Shown here piece by piece: positions 1 to 8,605 of a DNA stretch of 64,000 bases. The translations under genes were made by a program, and so were the position numbers. Position 1 is the stretch's first letter, and each line of letters begins with the position of its first letter. This DNA comes from Modestobacter sp. L9-4 (GTDB taxonomy: Bacteria > Actinomycetota > Actinomycetes > Mycobacteriales > Geodermatophilaceae), in the NCBI RefSeq assembly GCF_019112525.1, contig NZ_CP077800.1, forward strand, positions 930,001 through 994,000, read 5' to 3'. Below the pieces are notes generated by a model. That model was not told the origin of the DNA and searched no databases. It was given only the letters and a program-made list of their open reading frames with translations.

Positions 1-42
1 CTGGCCCGGGCCCGCTACCCCGACCGCGACCCGGCCAGCTGA
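1..42 (+). CDS. C-terminal tail of an upstream gene (partial)
   Basis: Reading from base 1 gives 13 codons ending RDPAS and a TGA at 40-42. Every codon ends in G or C, as in the real genes here. Too little is visible to name a family. The reading frame could be chance; the call rests only on codon usage and on the position before a convergent gene. Confidence 0.35.
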   Translation: MARARYPDRDPAS

Positions 43-69
43 CCCCGGCCACCCCGGCCCGAGCGGGTG

Positions 70-468
70 TCAGGCGAGGGCGACCAGGCCGGCGCCGGTG
101 GGCGCGAAGCCGCAGCCGTCGAGGTAGAAGCCGCGCAGGTGCTCCTCGAAGTCCACGTGCAGCCACTCGCAGCCGGTCCCGCGGGAGCCGGCGACCGCGG
201 CGCGCACCAGGGCCGACCCGATGCCCTGCCGGCGGCGGTCGGCGCGCACGAGGGTGTCGAGCAGGAAGGCGTGCACGCCGCCGTCCCAGGCCACGTTCAC
301 GAACCCGACCAGCTCGGCACCGTCGACGGCGGTCACCCAGCCGAGGCTGAACCGCTCGACCTGGGCGTTCCAGTCGTCGTCGAGGAGGCGGTGCCCGAAG
401 CCCTCGGCGTGCAGCGCGTTGACGTCGTCGTTGGAGAAGGCGCCGCGCCAGGTGGTGGTGACCATCAC
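70..468 (-). CDS. GNAT family N-acetyltransferase
   Basis: A 132-residue single-domain GNAT acetyltransferase, expected to move an acetyl group from acetyl-CoA to an unknown amine. The acetyl-CoA pyrophosphate loop is visible as RRRQGIGSALV, preceded by a beta strand (HAFLLDTLV) and followed by the FYLDGCGF strand typical of the GNAT C-terminus. It lies 22 bp downstream of the STAS gene on the same strand and is probably co-transcribed with it. The substrate cannot be read from the sequence. Confidence 0.85.
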   Translation of the reverse strand: MMVTTTWRGAFSNDDVNALHAEGFGHRLLDDDWNAQVERFSLGWVTAVDGAELVGFVNVAWDGGVHAFLLDTLVRADRRRQGIGSALVRAAVAGSRGTGCEWLHVDFEEHLRGFYLDGCGFAPTGAGLVALA

Positions 469-490
469 CAGATCATGGACGCCGGCCCGG

Positions 491-838
491 TCACCCGACG
501 ACGGTGAAGACGTCCCGGAGGCCGGTGATCTCCAGCGGACGGACGACGGCCCGGGTGCCGCCGACCCGCATCTGCAGCGTGCGGCCGCCGGCCTGGGCGG
601 CGCGGTGCGCGGTGGCCAGGGCGGAGAGCCCGGCGGAGTCGAGGAAGCTGACCCCGGTCAGGTCGACCTCCACGGTGACGGTGCCCGGGCGCTCGAGCAC
701 CTCGAGCAGGCAGGTGCGCAGTCCGGGGGCGGTCGTGGAGTCGATCTCACCGCTCACCGTGATCACGGCGCCGTCGGCCGAGGTGGCGGCGCGGACGTCG
801 ATGCGGGTGGGGTCGAGATCGATGGGGAGTGCGGTCAA
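491..838 (-). CDS. STAS-domain anti-sigma factor antagonist
   Basis: A 115-residue stand-alone STAS protein of the SpoIIAA/RsbV type, which in partner-switching systems binds an anti-sigma kinase when unphosphorylated. The phosphorylatable serine lies in the FLDSAGL motif (S68), and the GEIDSTTAP strand-loop is typical. I chose the TTG at 838 because GGAGG sits five bases upstream; the frame stays open upstream to 964 but that part has no family match. No anti-sigma kinase or sigma factor lies beside it, so its partner is elsewhere. The PP2C phosphatase at 5132-7489 is a possible functional partner. Confidence 0.85.
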   Translation of the reverse strand: MTALPIDLDPTRIDVRAATSADGAVITVSGEIDSTTAPGLRTCLLEVLERPGTVTVEVDLTGVSFLDSAGLSALATAHRAAQAGGRTLQMRVGGTRAVVRPLEITGLRDVFTVVG

Positions 839-1092
839 GCGGACCTCCGGCAGGCCAGGGCCGACGACGGACGTCGACCGTGAGCGCCGAGCAGACGTGC
901 ACTCGGTCGCGGCTGGTGGTTGAACCGCGACCAGGACGCTAGGCACCAGATCGGTCGCGCACAAGAGGTCGTCGGCGTGGCGGCTCCCGCCACGCCGGTG
1001 CTCACAGCCTCCACACCGGGCGTGTCCGGGGTCTCCTCCCCACCGGCGGTCATCGGCGACGGCACACAGGAGCCGGGCGGATACTGGTCGGC

Positions 1093-1425
1093 ATGTCGAA
1101 GCGGACGATCGTCGCCGGGGTCGTGTGGGTGGTGCTGAGCGTCCTGGCGTTCACCGTGGACCCGATCCTCGGTGCGGTCGTGCTGATCTTCGGCGCCGCC
1201 GCCGTCGTCGTCGTCCAGCTGGCCAGCACCTGGGACGAGCACCCCGACTACGAGGCGCGCGAACAGGTCCGGGCCCGGCGGCGCAAGGCCAAGTGGGAGC
1301 GCAACTCCGGGTCCCGCGAGAAGGACGCCGCGCGCTACGCCGCCCACCTGGCGCGGCAGGCCGCCCGGGCCCGCGACGGGCAGGCCGGCACCACGCCCCG
1401 TTCCGACGCCGACACGACCTCCTGA
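1093..1425 (+). CDS. Small membrane protein, two TM segments, basic tail
   Basis: A 110-residue protein of no family I recognise. Residues 5-22 and about 25-45 are hydrophobic (VVWVVLSVLAF; AVVLIFGAAAVVVVQL), so it should be a small membrane protein with a short hairpin. The rest is a charged, Arg/Lys-rich cytoplasmic tail (RARRRKAKWER). It is divergent from the STAS gene. The 254-bp gap between them (839-1092) probably holds both promoters, but I could not pick a convincing -35/-10 pair. Confidence 0.7.
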   Translation: MSKRTIVAGVVWVVLSVLAFTVDPILGAVVLIFGAAAVVVVQLASTWDEHPDYEAREQVRARRRKAKWERNSGSREKDAARYAAHLARQAARARDGQAGTTPRSDADTTS

Positions 1426-1544
1426 CCACCCGCCGGCAAACCGGTGGACGGCGGCCGCACGGCGGTCGTACCGTCCCCGCCATGGGCTCCTGACACGGCC
1501 GCACCCCCGATGAGCTGACGCGGGCTGCACAGCAGCACCGCCGT

Positions 1545-1565
1545 CGGCCGGTCCCGCACCGGCCG
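1545..1565 (+). terminator. GC-rich hairpin
   Basis: CGGCCGGT at 1545-1552 pairs perfectly with ACCGGCCG at 1558-1565 over a 5-base loop. It lies between two genes on the same strand, 120 bp after the first stop. It has no U-tract. A weak terminator is possible, or simple GC-rich self-complementarity. Confidence 0.35.
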
Positions 1566-1629
1566 GCCCCGCACCCCGCTCGTCCCGGCGCGCCCGCCGG
1601 CCGCCGGCCGCACCCTCCTGGAGGCCCCC

Positions 1630-1995
1630 GTGTCACGACCCACCCCTGCCCTCGACGCCGTCGCCGAGGCCCGCGCCCAGCTGCCCGAGGACGCCCATGC
1701 CGACCTCGACCGGCTCGTCCACGGCGTGCTGGCCGGCCGGGCGCCCGCGCTCGGCGCCGCGCTGCGCAGCCAGCTGCCCGGCACCGGCGGGGTGCGCTGG
1801 CTGCACGCCGAGGGCCTCGCGCCCACGGCCCGCCCGTCGGCGCTGACCGCGGCGCAGTGGCTGTCGCTCTTCAGCACCTGGCAGGCCGCCCAGCCGGCGC
1901 CCCGCTCGGGCGGCCGCAGCGAGGGCCACGGCCCGCGGGCCGACAGCCGGCACGGCCACGCCCCCGGCGCCCAGGCCGCCCCCCGCTGGTTCTGA
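1630..1995 (+). CDS. Hypothetical protein (121 aa)
   Basis: Starts with GTG at 1630, with GGAGG seven bases upstream. Residues 1-85 look folded and helical (alternating Ala/Leu with charged residues, then TAAQWLSLFSTW). The last 35 residues are Gly/His/Arg-rich and probably disordered. I recognise no domain. It converges on the sacsin-type ATPase gene, with a structured terminator between the two. Confidence 0.6.
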   Translation: MSRPTPALDAVAEARAQLPEDAHADLDRLVHGVLAGRAPALGAALRSQLPGTGGVRWLHAEGLAPTARPSALTAAQWLSLFSTWQAAQPAPRSGGRSEGHGPRADSRHGHAPGAQAAPRWF

Positions 1996-2008
1996 CGGCC
2001 CCGTCCGA

Positions 2009-2064
2009 GCCTGCGAGGGGTGCGGAGGACGGGGTCCTCCCGATGCTCCCCACCACTCGCAGGC
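2009..2064. terminator. Nested bidirectional terminator hairpin
   Basis: Lies between convergent genes ending at 1995 and 2152. Outer arms GCCTGCGAG (2009-2017) and CTCGCAGGC (2056-2064) are perfect and extend through GGTG/CACC after one mismatch. An inner hairpin GGAGGAC-ggg-GTCCTCC fills 2024-2040. It can fold from either strand. Confidence 0.6.
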
Positions 2065-2151
2065 CCGTGGCGGGCCCCTGCAGGAGGAGCGCAGGACCCG
2101 CGATCGGTCGGTCGTCGGGGCGGGTCGGACGGTCGCTCGCCGGGTGATCGC

Positions 2152-5100
2152 TCAGCCGACGCTGTCCTCCGCGGCGAGCTCGGCGGCGCGCTGGGGGTGA
2201 GCGAAGGCCTCGGCCAGGGCCTGGCGCAGCGGCCAGGCCCCGGCCCGCCAGGCCAGCGCCCGGCCCAGCGCCGCGGGCGTACCGTCGACCGCGTCATTGT
2301 CGGCCCCGGGCCACCAGGCGACGCTGCGGCCACCGCTGACGGTGAGCGTCGGGTGCACCGCCACCGACCCGGTCAGCTCGGCCAGCCCCAGCCGGGTGGC
2401 GGCCAGCCGCGCCCCGGGCACCTCCGACCAGGCGACGGTGCGCGCCGCCCGGCTGGTCACCCGCGCCTGCTCCAGCTCGCTGGCCAACGGCAGGTCGAGC
2501 AGGTCGGCGACCGCCTCCGGGGCACCACCGGCCGGCACCAGCGGCGCATCGACCAGTGGCTGCAACCAGGGTGCGTCGAGCACGACGGCCTCGGCGCTGA
2601 CCCGGTCCGGTGCCACCCGCACCCGCGCCGGCGGCTCGACGTCCACGCCGTCCAGCGCGGCGGCGAGCCGGGCGTAGACACGGGCCAGCACGGGCGGGCC
2701 GACGGTGCGCTGCGGGTCGCCGAGCCGGTGCAGCAGCTCCACCGCGTCGTCGACGTCGGCCAGCAGGTCGGCCACGGTCGCGGCCGGGCGCAGCAGCTCC
2801 AGCACCGCCGGCGGCAGGTCCGGGACGGGTTCGTACAGTCCCTGCAGCTCGACGCCGTCGGCCGCCCGGAGCTGGTCGGGACGGGTGCCGCCCAGCACGG
2901 GTGAGGTGCGCAGCCACCAGCGCAGGTGGCCCGGCACGGCGGTGCCGCCGAGGTCGACGTCCGCACGCGCGGTCGCCGGCAGGGCGGCCAGCAGCGGCAG
3001 CGCCCGGTCCCAGTCCCGCACCAGCTCCAGGTCGCGGACGGCGGTCAGCGGGGGCCAGTCCGGCGGTGGCGCACCGTCCGGCAGCCGGTCCAGCACCGCC
3101 TCCGCCCACTCCTCGGCCCGGTCGACGTCGAGCTCTTCCGGGTCGGCGGCGGTGACGAGGGCGAAGGTGTCCAGGACGCCGACCGCGCGCAGCGCACCCG
3201 CGTCCTGCCCGGTGGCGACCTCCGGGTCGAGGGTGCCCAGCGCGCCGGGGGCCAGCACGTCGGCCAGCGGTGAGCCCGGGAGGACGAGCTCCCCGGCGGG
3301 CGCCCAGCCGCCGTCGTCGTCGGGCAGCGCCAGCTCGGCCAGCCACGGCAGCTCGCCGGGGCGCGGTCCGGCCGCGGCGACCAGGGTGAGCACGGCGACG
3401 GCCAGCGGCTCGACGTCCTCGCCGTCGTCCGCCCGGTCCAGCGAGGTCTCCACCGCGGCCCGGACGTCGGGGTCGGCGAGCACCGCGGCCGCCGTCGCCG
3501 GGCGGGCACCGAGCCGCTCGAGCACGCGCCGGGCGGGGCCGACGGCCACGGCCGGGTCGGCGATCCGCAGCCCCAGCGGGGCCAGCCGGCCAGCGGGCAG
3601 CGCGGCGTCGGCCAGCAGCACGCCGGCCGGGGTCTGCGCGGTGCGCCCGTCGGCGAGCGGCACCGGCAGCGCGGCCAGCTCCTCCCGGTCGGCGCCGTCG
3701 AGGGCGGCGTAGAGGTCGGCCCACCACTCCCCCGGTCGCCGCACGCCGCGCACCGCCTCGACGACGTCGGCCAGCCCCGCCCGGCGCACCCCGAGCGCGG
3801 CCCGCACCGGGGCGTCGCGGCGGTGCGACCAGCCGGCCGGCAGCAGCCCGGGCAGGACGCCGACCAACGCGGCCACCCGCTCGTCGGTCGCCTCGTCGAG
3901 CGCGACGGCGCGGTCGGGCCGCAGCGGCCGCTCCTCCGGGTCGGCCGGCGGCAGCCACGCCGTCGCGGTGAGCCGGTCGAGCACCGCCGTGCACAGCGCC
4001 GCGTCCAGCGCGGCGGCGGCCAGGCCCACCCCGGGCACCAGCCGCAGCAGCACCGGGTCGGCGGGCAGCGCGGCGAGCAGCTCCGCGTAGCCGTCGGCGG
4101 CGGCCTGCACCAGCGCGTCGGTGACCGGCCCGGGCGCGACGTGCCGCCGGTCGGGGCCCAGCGGGAAGGGGGCGACCAGCCGGGCGGGCAGCGACAGCGG
4201 CTCGTCGCTGGGGGTCGGGGCGTGCAGCACCTGCCGGCCGGGCAGCGGAGCCGGGACGCCGGCCTCGTCCAGCGGGACCGCCCAGGTGAGGGTGGCCGCG
4301 CGGCGCCCGCGCTCCTCGACCGGGCGGTCGGCGAGCAGCTCGGCGGGCAGCTGCACGGTGCGCTGCACGAGCTGCCACGTCCTCGTCCGGTCGCCGTCGC
4401 CGAGCCGGACCCGGCCGCCGTCGTCCTCCCGGGTCAGCGTCCGGGTCGCCCCGTCGACGACCACGTCGACCCGGGCCAGTGCGGGCAGCGCGAGCAGCAG
4501 CTCGGCGTCCAGCGCGTGCAGCGCGGCCCGGACGGCGTCGGCACTGCCCGGCCGCAGCGGCAGCACGACCTCGGTGGCCAACCCGGCCGGCGGGGCGCCG
4601 TCGGCGTCGAAGGGCAGCCGCAGCACCGGGACGGCGCCGCCCCGGCGGGCGAGCTCCGCGGCCAGCGCCGGCACGGCGGCGACGGCGGCCCGGGTGTCCT
4701 CGGCGGAGAAGCGCACCGACCGTCCGGTGGACACCACGGCGGGGGCGTCGCTGACGGCCAGCACCGCGGCGAAGCCGACACCGAAGCGGCCCACGGCGTC
4801 GGCGGCGTCCCGCTTGGCCGATGCGCGGAGGGTGGCCAGCGCCTGCACGCCGTCGTCGTCCAGCGGGGCGCCGGTGTTGCCCGCGCGGAGCACGTCCCCG
4901 GTCAGCTCCAGGCGCAGGTGCCCGGGGACGCCGGTGCGGGCCGCGGCGTCGGCGGCGTTCTGGGCGAGCTCGACCAGCAGCCGGTCGCGGTAGCCGCCGC
5001 GGACCAGGTCCTCCTCGGCGTTGGCGTCCTCGCGGAAGCGGGCCGGGGAGTCGGTCCAGGCGGCGAGCACCCGGCGGCGCAGTTCGGTGGGCTCCGGCAC
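2152..5100 (-). CDS. Sacsin-type Hsp90-like ATPase-domain protein
   Basis: A 982-residue protein whose first ~200 residues form a GHKL (Hsp90-like) ATP-binding fold of the sacsin N-terminal type. Visible motifs are the N-box ELAQNAADA at residues 44-52, GNTGAPL at 74-80 in place of the usual DxGxG, and GRFGVGF at 104-110. The remaining ~750 residues are Leu/Ala/Asp-rich with no domain I can name. Bacterial members are annotated as molecular chaperones by homology; client and role are unknown. The GTG start at 5100 follows the end of the upstream gene by 31 bp, so the two are probably one transcript. A longer reading upstream of 5100 would run inside the phosphatase gene. Confidence 0.8.
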   Translation of the reverse strand: MPEPTELRRRVLAAWTDSPARFREDANAEEDLVRGGYRDRLLVELAQNAADAAARTGVPGHLRLELTGDVLRAGNTGAPLDDDGVQALATLRASAKRDAADAVGRFGVGFAAVLAVSDAPAVVSTGRSVRFSAEDTRAAVAAVPALAAELARRGGAVPVLRLPFDADGAPPAGLATEVVLPLRPGSADAVRAALHALDAELLLALPALARVDVVVDGATRTLTREDDGGRVRLGDGDRTRTWQLVQRTVQLPAELLADRPVEERGRRAATLTWAVPLDEAGVPAPLPGRQVLHAPTPSDEPLSLPARLVAPFPLGPDRRHVAPGPVTDALVQAAADGYAELLAALPADPVLLRLVPGVGLAAAALDAALCTAVLDRLTATAWLPPADPEERPLRPDRAVALDEATDERVAALVGVLPGLLPAGWSHRRDAPVRAALGVRRAGLADVVEAVRGVRRPGEWWADLYAALDGADREELAALPVPLADGRTAQTPAGVLLADAALPAGRLAPLGLRIADPAVAVGPARRVLERLGARPATAAAVLADPDVRAAVETSLDRADDGEDVEPLAVAVLTLVAAAGPRPGELPWLAELALPDDDGGWAPAGELVLPGSPLADVLAPGALGTLDPEVATGQDAGALRAVGVLDTFALVTAADPEELDVDRAEEWAEAVLDRLPDGAPPPDWPPLTAVRDLELVRDWDRALPLLAALPATARADVDLGGTAVPGHLRWWLRTSPVLGGTRPDQLRAADGVELQGLYEPVPDLPPAVLELLRPAATVADLLADVDDAVELLHRLGDPQRTVGPPVLARVYARLAAALDGVDVEPPARVRVAPDRVSAEAVVLDAPWLQPLVDAPLVPAGGAPEAVADLLDLPLASELEQARVTSRAARTVAWSEVPGARLAATRLGLAELTGSVAVHPTLTVSGGRSVAWWPGADNDAVDGTPAALGRALAWRAGAWPLRQALAEAFAHPQRAAELAAEDSVG

Positions 5101-5131
5101 GCCCGCAGCATGCCCTGCCCCGGGCCACCGG

Positions 5132-7489
5132 TCAGCGCAGGGCGCTGTGGCCCTCGGGGAGCTGGACGGGGCCGGCCTCGGCGGGTCGCGGCCGGTCCTC
5201 CCGGTGCGCGCGGATGGCCAGCAGCGCCACGTCGTCGTCGACCCGGCCGGCCAGCTCACCGAGCACCCGGTCGCAGAGCTGCTCCAGCGGCAGCTGCCCG
5301 ATCTCCTGCAGCAGCCCGACCAGCCACGCCTCGCCCTCGTCGAGCGGGACGCCGGGCCGCTCGATGAGGCCGTCGGTGTAGAGCAGGACCGTCGAGCCCG
5401 GCTGCAGCAGGTGCAGGTGGTCGGCCCGGCGGGCGCCCGGGTCGACGCCCAGCAGCAGGTCCGCGGGCCGCTCCAGCACCTCGACGCTGCCGTCGGGGCG
5501 CACCAGCAGGGGGGCGGGATGCCCGGCGTTGGACCAGCGCAGCACCCGGCCGCCGTCGACCTGCTCGACGGTGGCCAGGACCGCGGTGGCCAGCGTGCCG
5601 ATGGCCAGGTCGCGCATCGCCAGGTCCAGGCCGCTGAGCACCTGCGCCGGGGTGCCCCCGCCGCTGTGCGCGACGCCGCGGAGCACGTTGCGCACCTGCG
5701 CCATCGCCGCGGCGGCGATGCTGTCGTGGCCGGTGACGTCGCCGATGACCAGCGCGGTGCGGCCGTCGGCGAGCACGAAGCTGTCGTACCAGTCGCCACC
5801 CACCTGGGCCTGGCGCGCCGCGGGGAGGTAGCGGACGGCGACCTGCAGGTGGTCGGGCTCGGGTGGTTCGGACAGCAGGCTGCGCTGCAGCGCCTCGACC
5901 GTGCCGGCCAGCGCGGCGAGGGCGGAGCGCTCGGAGGTCCGGGTCTCCAGCCGGTCCAGCGCCTGGGCGATCTGCGCGGCGAAGGCGACCGCGGTGCCGA
6001 CCTGCTCGGGCAGGTGCGCCTGCGGCTGCGCCCAGCCGATCACGATCGACCCGACCAGCCGGCCGCCGGTCTCCAGCGGCAGCCCGAGCCAGGCCTCGCA
6101 GCCGGTCTCGGCGATGGCCCGGTCCATCTCGGCGGTCAGGGCGCGTGCCTCCGCGGCGTCGTGCAGCAGCACCGGACGCCGGGTCCGGGCGGCGACGCTG
6201 ATCGGCAGCGGGCCGTCGAGCGGCACGAGCCCGAACGTCTGCTGGGCCGTCTCGCCCAGGCCCTCGGACAGCACCAGCCGGATCATCGCCGGGTCGCGGG
6301 GGTCGGTGACCGCGACGGCCCCGCCCTGCGCACCGAGGGCGGCCAGGCCCCGCTCCGCGACGGCGACCAGCTCGCCCAGCGTCTCGGCCCCGCCCAGCTC
6401 CAGGGCCAGCCCGGCCAGCGCGGACAGCTGCCGCGCGCTGCGCAGCTCGGCCTCACGGGTCTGGATGCGGTCCAGCGCCTGGCTGCACTGGGCGGCGAAG
6501 GCGGTGAGCAGCTCGACGTCCTCGGGCTGGAACGCCTGCGGCGCGTCGTAGGCGACGGTGAGCACGCCGATGTCGCGTTCGGTGGTGCGCAGCGGGAGGC
6601 TGGCGAAGGCGACGGCGCCGGTGGCCTCGACCACGCCCGCCATCTCGGGGGCGAAGGCCAGGCAGGCCTCCCGGTCGGGCAGCAGCACCGGGCGACCCGT
6701 GCGGGCGGCCACGCTCACCGGCAGCGGGCCGTCGACGGGCACCTCCGCGTAGGTGCGCTGGGTGGTCTCCCCGCCGAGCCCGTCGGACACCACGGAGCGC
6801 AGCAGGTCGCCGTCCCGCACCGCCACCGCGCCGCCCGGCGAGCCGACCAGGGCCAGCCCGCCCTCGGTGACGACGGTGACCAGCTCGTCGACGCTGCGGG
6901 CACCGGCCAGCCGGAGCGCGACGGCGGCCAGCGCGGCCAGCTGCCCGGCGCTGAGCGCCTCCGCGGCGCGCGCCGCGGCGAGCTCGGTGCTGCGGGCGAA
7001 GAGGTCGGACTCGACCTCCAGGATGCGGCGCTGCAGCACGGACAGGTCCACCCCGACCCGCTGCTGGTCGCGGACGAAGTCGGTGATGTCCTCGGCGCGC
7101 TGCAGGACGTAGGCGCACCGGCCCGCCCCGTCCAGGACCGGGGTGCTGATCAGGCTCCAGAACCGCTTGCTGAACCCGCCGGCACCGTCGGGGATGTCGT
7201 ACTCCTGCAGCGGCATGGTGTCCGGCTGCAGGGTGTCGCGGGCCCGCTCGAAGGAGGCCTGCACCGCGCTGACCCCGCCGTCGGCCTGGGAGTCCGACGG
7301 GTTGCCGGGGAAGGCCTCGAACACCGGCCGGCCCACCAGCTCGGCCAGCGTGCGCCCGGTGGTGGCCAGGTAGGCGGCGTTGGCGCCGACGATGACCAGG
7401 TCAGGGGTCATGACCAGGTACGGCGTGGGCATCGCCTCGAAGACGGCGGCGAAGTCGATCGCCGCGCGCGCCACGTTCCCTGCCGTCAC
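5132..7489 (-). CDS. PAS-GAF-GAF-PP2C (RsbU/SpoIIE-type) phosphatase
   Basis: A 785-residue sensor phosphatase. Order: a PAS domain at about 8-125 (FEAMPTPYLVMTPDL), a linker helix, two tandem GAF domains at about 180-325 and 340-490, and a C-terminal PP2C-SIG domain from about 530. Metal-binding aspartates lie in GGDWYD (566-569) and GDVTGHD. Such enzymes dephosphorylate STAS anti-sigma antagonists after sensing a small ligand or redox state. The GTG at 7489 follows a GGGCGGGGG stretch; a GTG seven codons later is also possible. The two GAF domains share phrases such as DGPLP(V/I)SVAART and look like an internal duplication. Downstream partner: the sacsin-type ATPase. Confidence 0.88.
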   Translation of the reverse strand: MTAGNVARAAIDFAAVFEAMPTPYLVMTPDLVIVGANAAYLATTGRTLAELVGRPVFEAFPGNPSDSQADGGVSAVQASFERARDTLQPDTMPLQEYDIPDGAGGFSKRFWSLISTPVLDGAGRCAYVLQRAEDITDFVRDQQRVGVDLSVLQRRILEVESDLFARSTELAAARAAEALSAGQLAALAAVALRLAGARSVDELVTVVTEGGLALVGSPGGAVAVRDGDLLRSVVSDGLGGETTQRTYAEVPVDGPLPVSVAARTGRPVLLPDREACLAFAPEMAGVVEATGAVAFASLPLRTTERDIGVLTVAYDAPQAFQPEDVELLTAFAAQCSQALDRIQTREAELRSARQLSALAGLALELGGAETLGELVAVAERGLAALGAQGGAVAVTDPRDPAMIRLVLSEGLGETAQQTFGLVPLDGPLPISVAARTRRPVLLHDAAEARALTAEMDRAIAETGCEAWLGLPLETGGRLVGSIVIGWAQPQAHLPEQVGTAVAFAAQIAQALDRLETRTSERSALAALAGTVEALQRSLLSEPPEPDHLQVAVRYLPAARQAQVGGDWYDSFVLADGRTALVIGDVTGHDSIAAAAMAQVRNVLRGVAHSGGGTPAQVLSGLDLAMRDLAIGTLATAVLATVEQVDGGRVLRWSNAGHPAPLLVRPDGSVEVLERPADLLLGVDPGARRADHLHLLQPGSTVLLYTDGLIERPGVPLDEGEAWLVGLLQEIGQLPLEQLCDRVLGELAGRVDDDVALLAIRAHREDRPRPAEAGPVQLPEGHSALR

Positions 7490-7566
7490 GGCCCCCGCCC
7501 GTCCCCACCCGGGGGCCGGGCGGCGTCGGACGATCCTAGCGACCGCCGGTGCCCGGCCTCCCCGGC

Positions 7567-8424
7567 TCAGCCCCGGGCCACCAGCAGCTCCGTCGCCCGC
7601 CACACCGCGGCGGCCGCGTCGGCGTCCAGGCCCGTGCGGGCGGGGCGGCGGACCACGGGGTGGCCCTTGACGCTGCCGAGGCCGTCGGGCCCGACGTAGG
7701 CGTTGCCGGGCACGTCCTGCGTGGCGGCGAACAGGGTCGGCAGGGCGCCGTGCTCGACGTCGTTCAGCAGCCGGCCGCCCAGCCGCAGCACCAGCTTCTG
7801 CCGGGAGTGGTCGACCAGCCCGGTGTGCGCGATCCCCGGGTGCGCCAGCACCGACCGCACCGCGCTGCCCGACGCGGTGAGCCGGCGCTGCAGCTCCAGC
7901 GAGGTCAGCACCTGGGCCAGCTTGGAGTCCCGGTAGGCCTGCAGCGGCGAGTAGCGCCGGGTGCGCCAGTCGAGGTCGGCGACGTCGAGCCGCCCCAGCC
8001 GGTGCAGCTGGCTGGTCACGGCGACGACCCGGTCGGTGACGTGCGGCAGCAGCAGCTGGGTCAGCAGGAAGGGCCCGGTGTGGTTGGTCGCCGTCTGCAG
8101 GTCCAGGCCGTCCGCCGTCCGGGCCGCCGGCACGTCCATGACGCCGGCGTTGTGCACGAGCACGTCCAGTGGGCCGGACCAGGCTGCGGCGAACTCGCGC
8201 ACCGAGGTCAGGTCGGACACGTCCAGCCGTCGCAGCTCCACGTCGCCGGGCAGTGCCTCCACCGCCGGGCGCGCCCGCTCCGGGTCGCGCACCCCGACCA
8301 CGACGGAGGCGCCGGCGCGCGCCAGCTCCCGGCTGGTGACCAGCCCGAGGCCGCGCGCCCCGCCGGTGACCACCACCGTCCGTCCGGTCAGGTCGGGCAG
8401 GTCGGCCGCCGTCCAGTTCGCCAT
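7567..8424 (-). CDS. Short-chain dehydrogenase/reductase
   Basis: A 285-residue classical-type SDR, an NAD(P)-dependent oxidoreductase. The dinucleotide-binding TGGARGLG motif is at about 19-26, NAG follows in the middle of the fold, and the catalytic pair is YRDSK (YxxxK) after a VTSQ serine strand. The ATG at 8424 has GGAG at a good distance. It is divergent from an MmyB-type regulator across a perfect palindrome, an arrangement in which that regulator usually controls the SDR. The substrate is unknown. Confidence 0.9.
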   Translation of the reverse strand: MANWTAADLPDLTGRTVVVTGGARGLGLVTSRELARAGASVVVGVRDPERARPAVEALPGDVELRRLDVSDLTSVREFAAAWSGPLDVLVHNAGVMDVPAARTADGLDLQTATNHTGPFLLTQLLLPHVTDRVVAVTSQLHRLGRLDVADLDWRTRRYSPLQAYRDSKLAQVLTSLELQRRLTASGSAVRSVLAHPGIAHTGLVDHSRQKLVLRLGGRLLNDVEHGALPTLFAATQDVPGNAYVGPDGLGSVKGHPVVRRPARTGLDADAAAAVWRATELLVARG

Positions 8425-8514
8425 TCCACGCTCCTCGTCGTCCGGGGCGGCCGTGCGCCGCTCCCGCCGACCCAGGAGACGGCCTGCGCGGGAGGGCAGG
8501 AAGGCAGCGCCCAG

Positions 8515-8535
8515 CCACTGACCAGCAGTCAGTGG
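8515..8535. promoter_or_regulatory. 21-bp palindrome, likely operator
   Basis: CCACTGAC (8515-8522) and GTCAGTGG (8528-8535) form a perfect 8-bp inverted repeat with a 5-base spacer. It lies in the divergent gap between the SDR (start 8424) and the MmyB-type regulator (start 8606) and is preceded by CCCAG. Position and symmetry suit a dimeric repressor site. A palindrome of the same overall length sits by the paralogous regulator at 11846-11866. Confidence 0.65.
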
Positions 8536-8605
8536 TCCGGACCCCGCGCCGCCGGGACGATGGACGCAGACGACGGCCACGCGGCCGCCGCACCGAGGAG
8601 GAGCC

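Noticed and set aside
5101-5799. N-terminal extension of the sacsin-type ATPase
   Set aside because: The frame stays open but overlaps the PP2C phosphatase domain in another frame and reads as Arg/Ser/Cys-rich noise.
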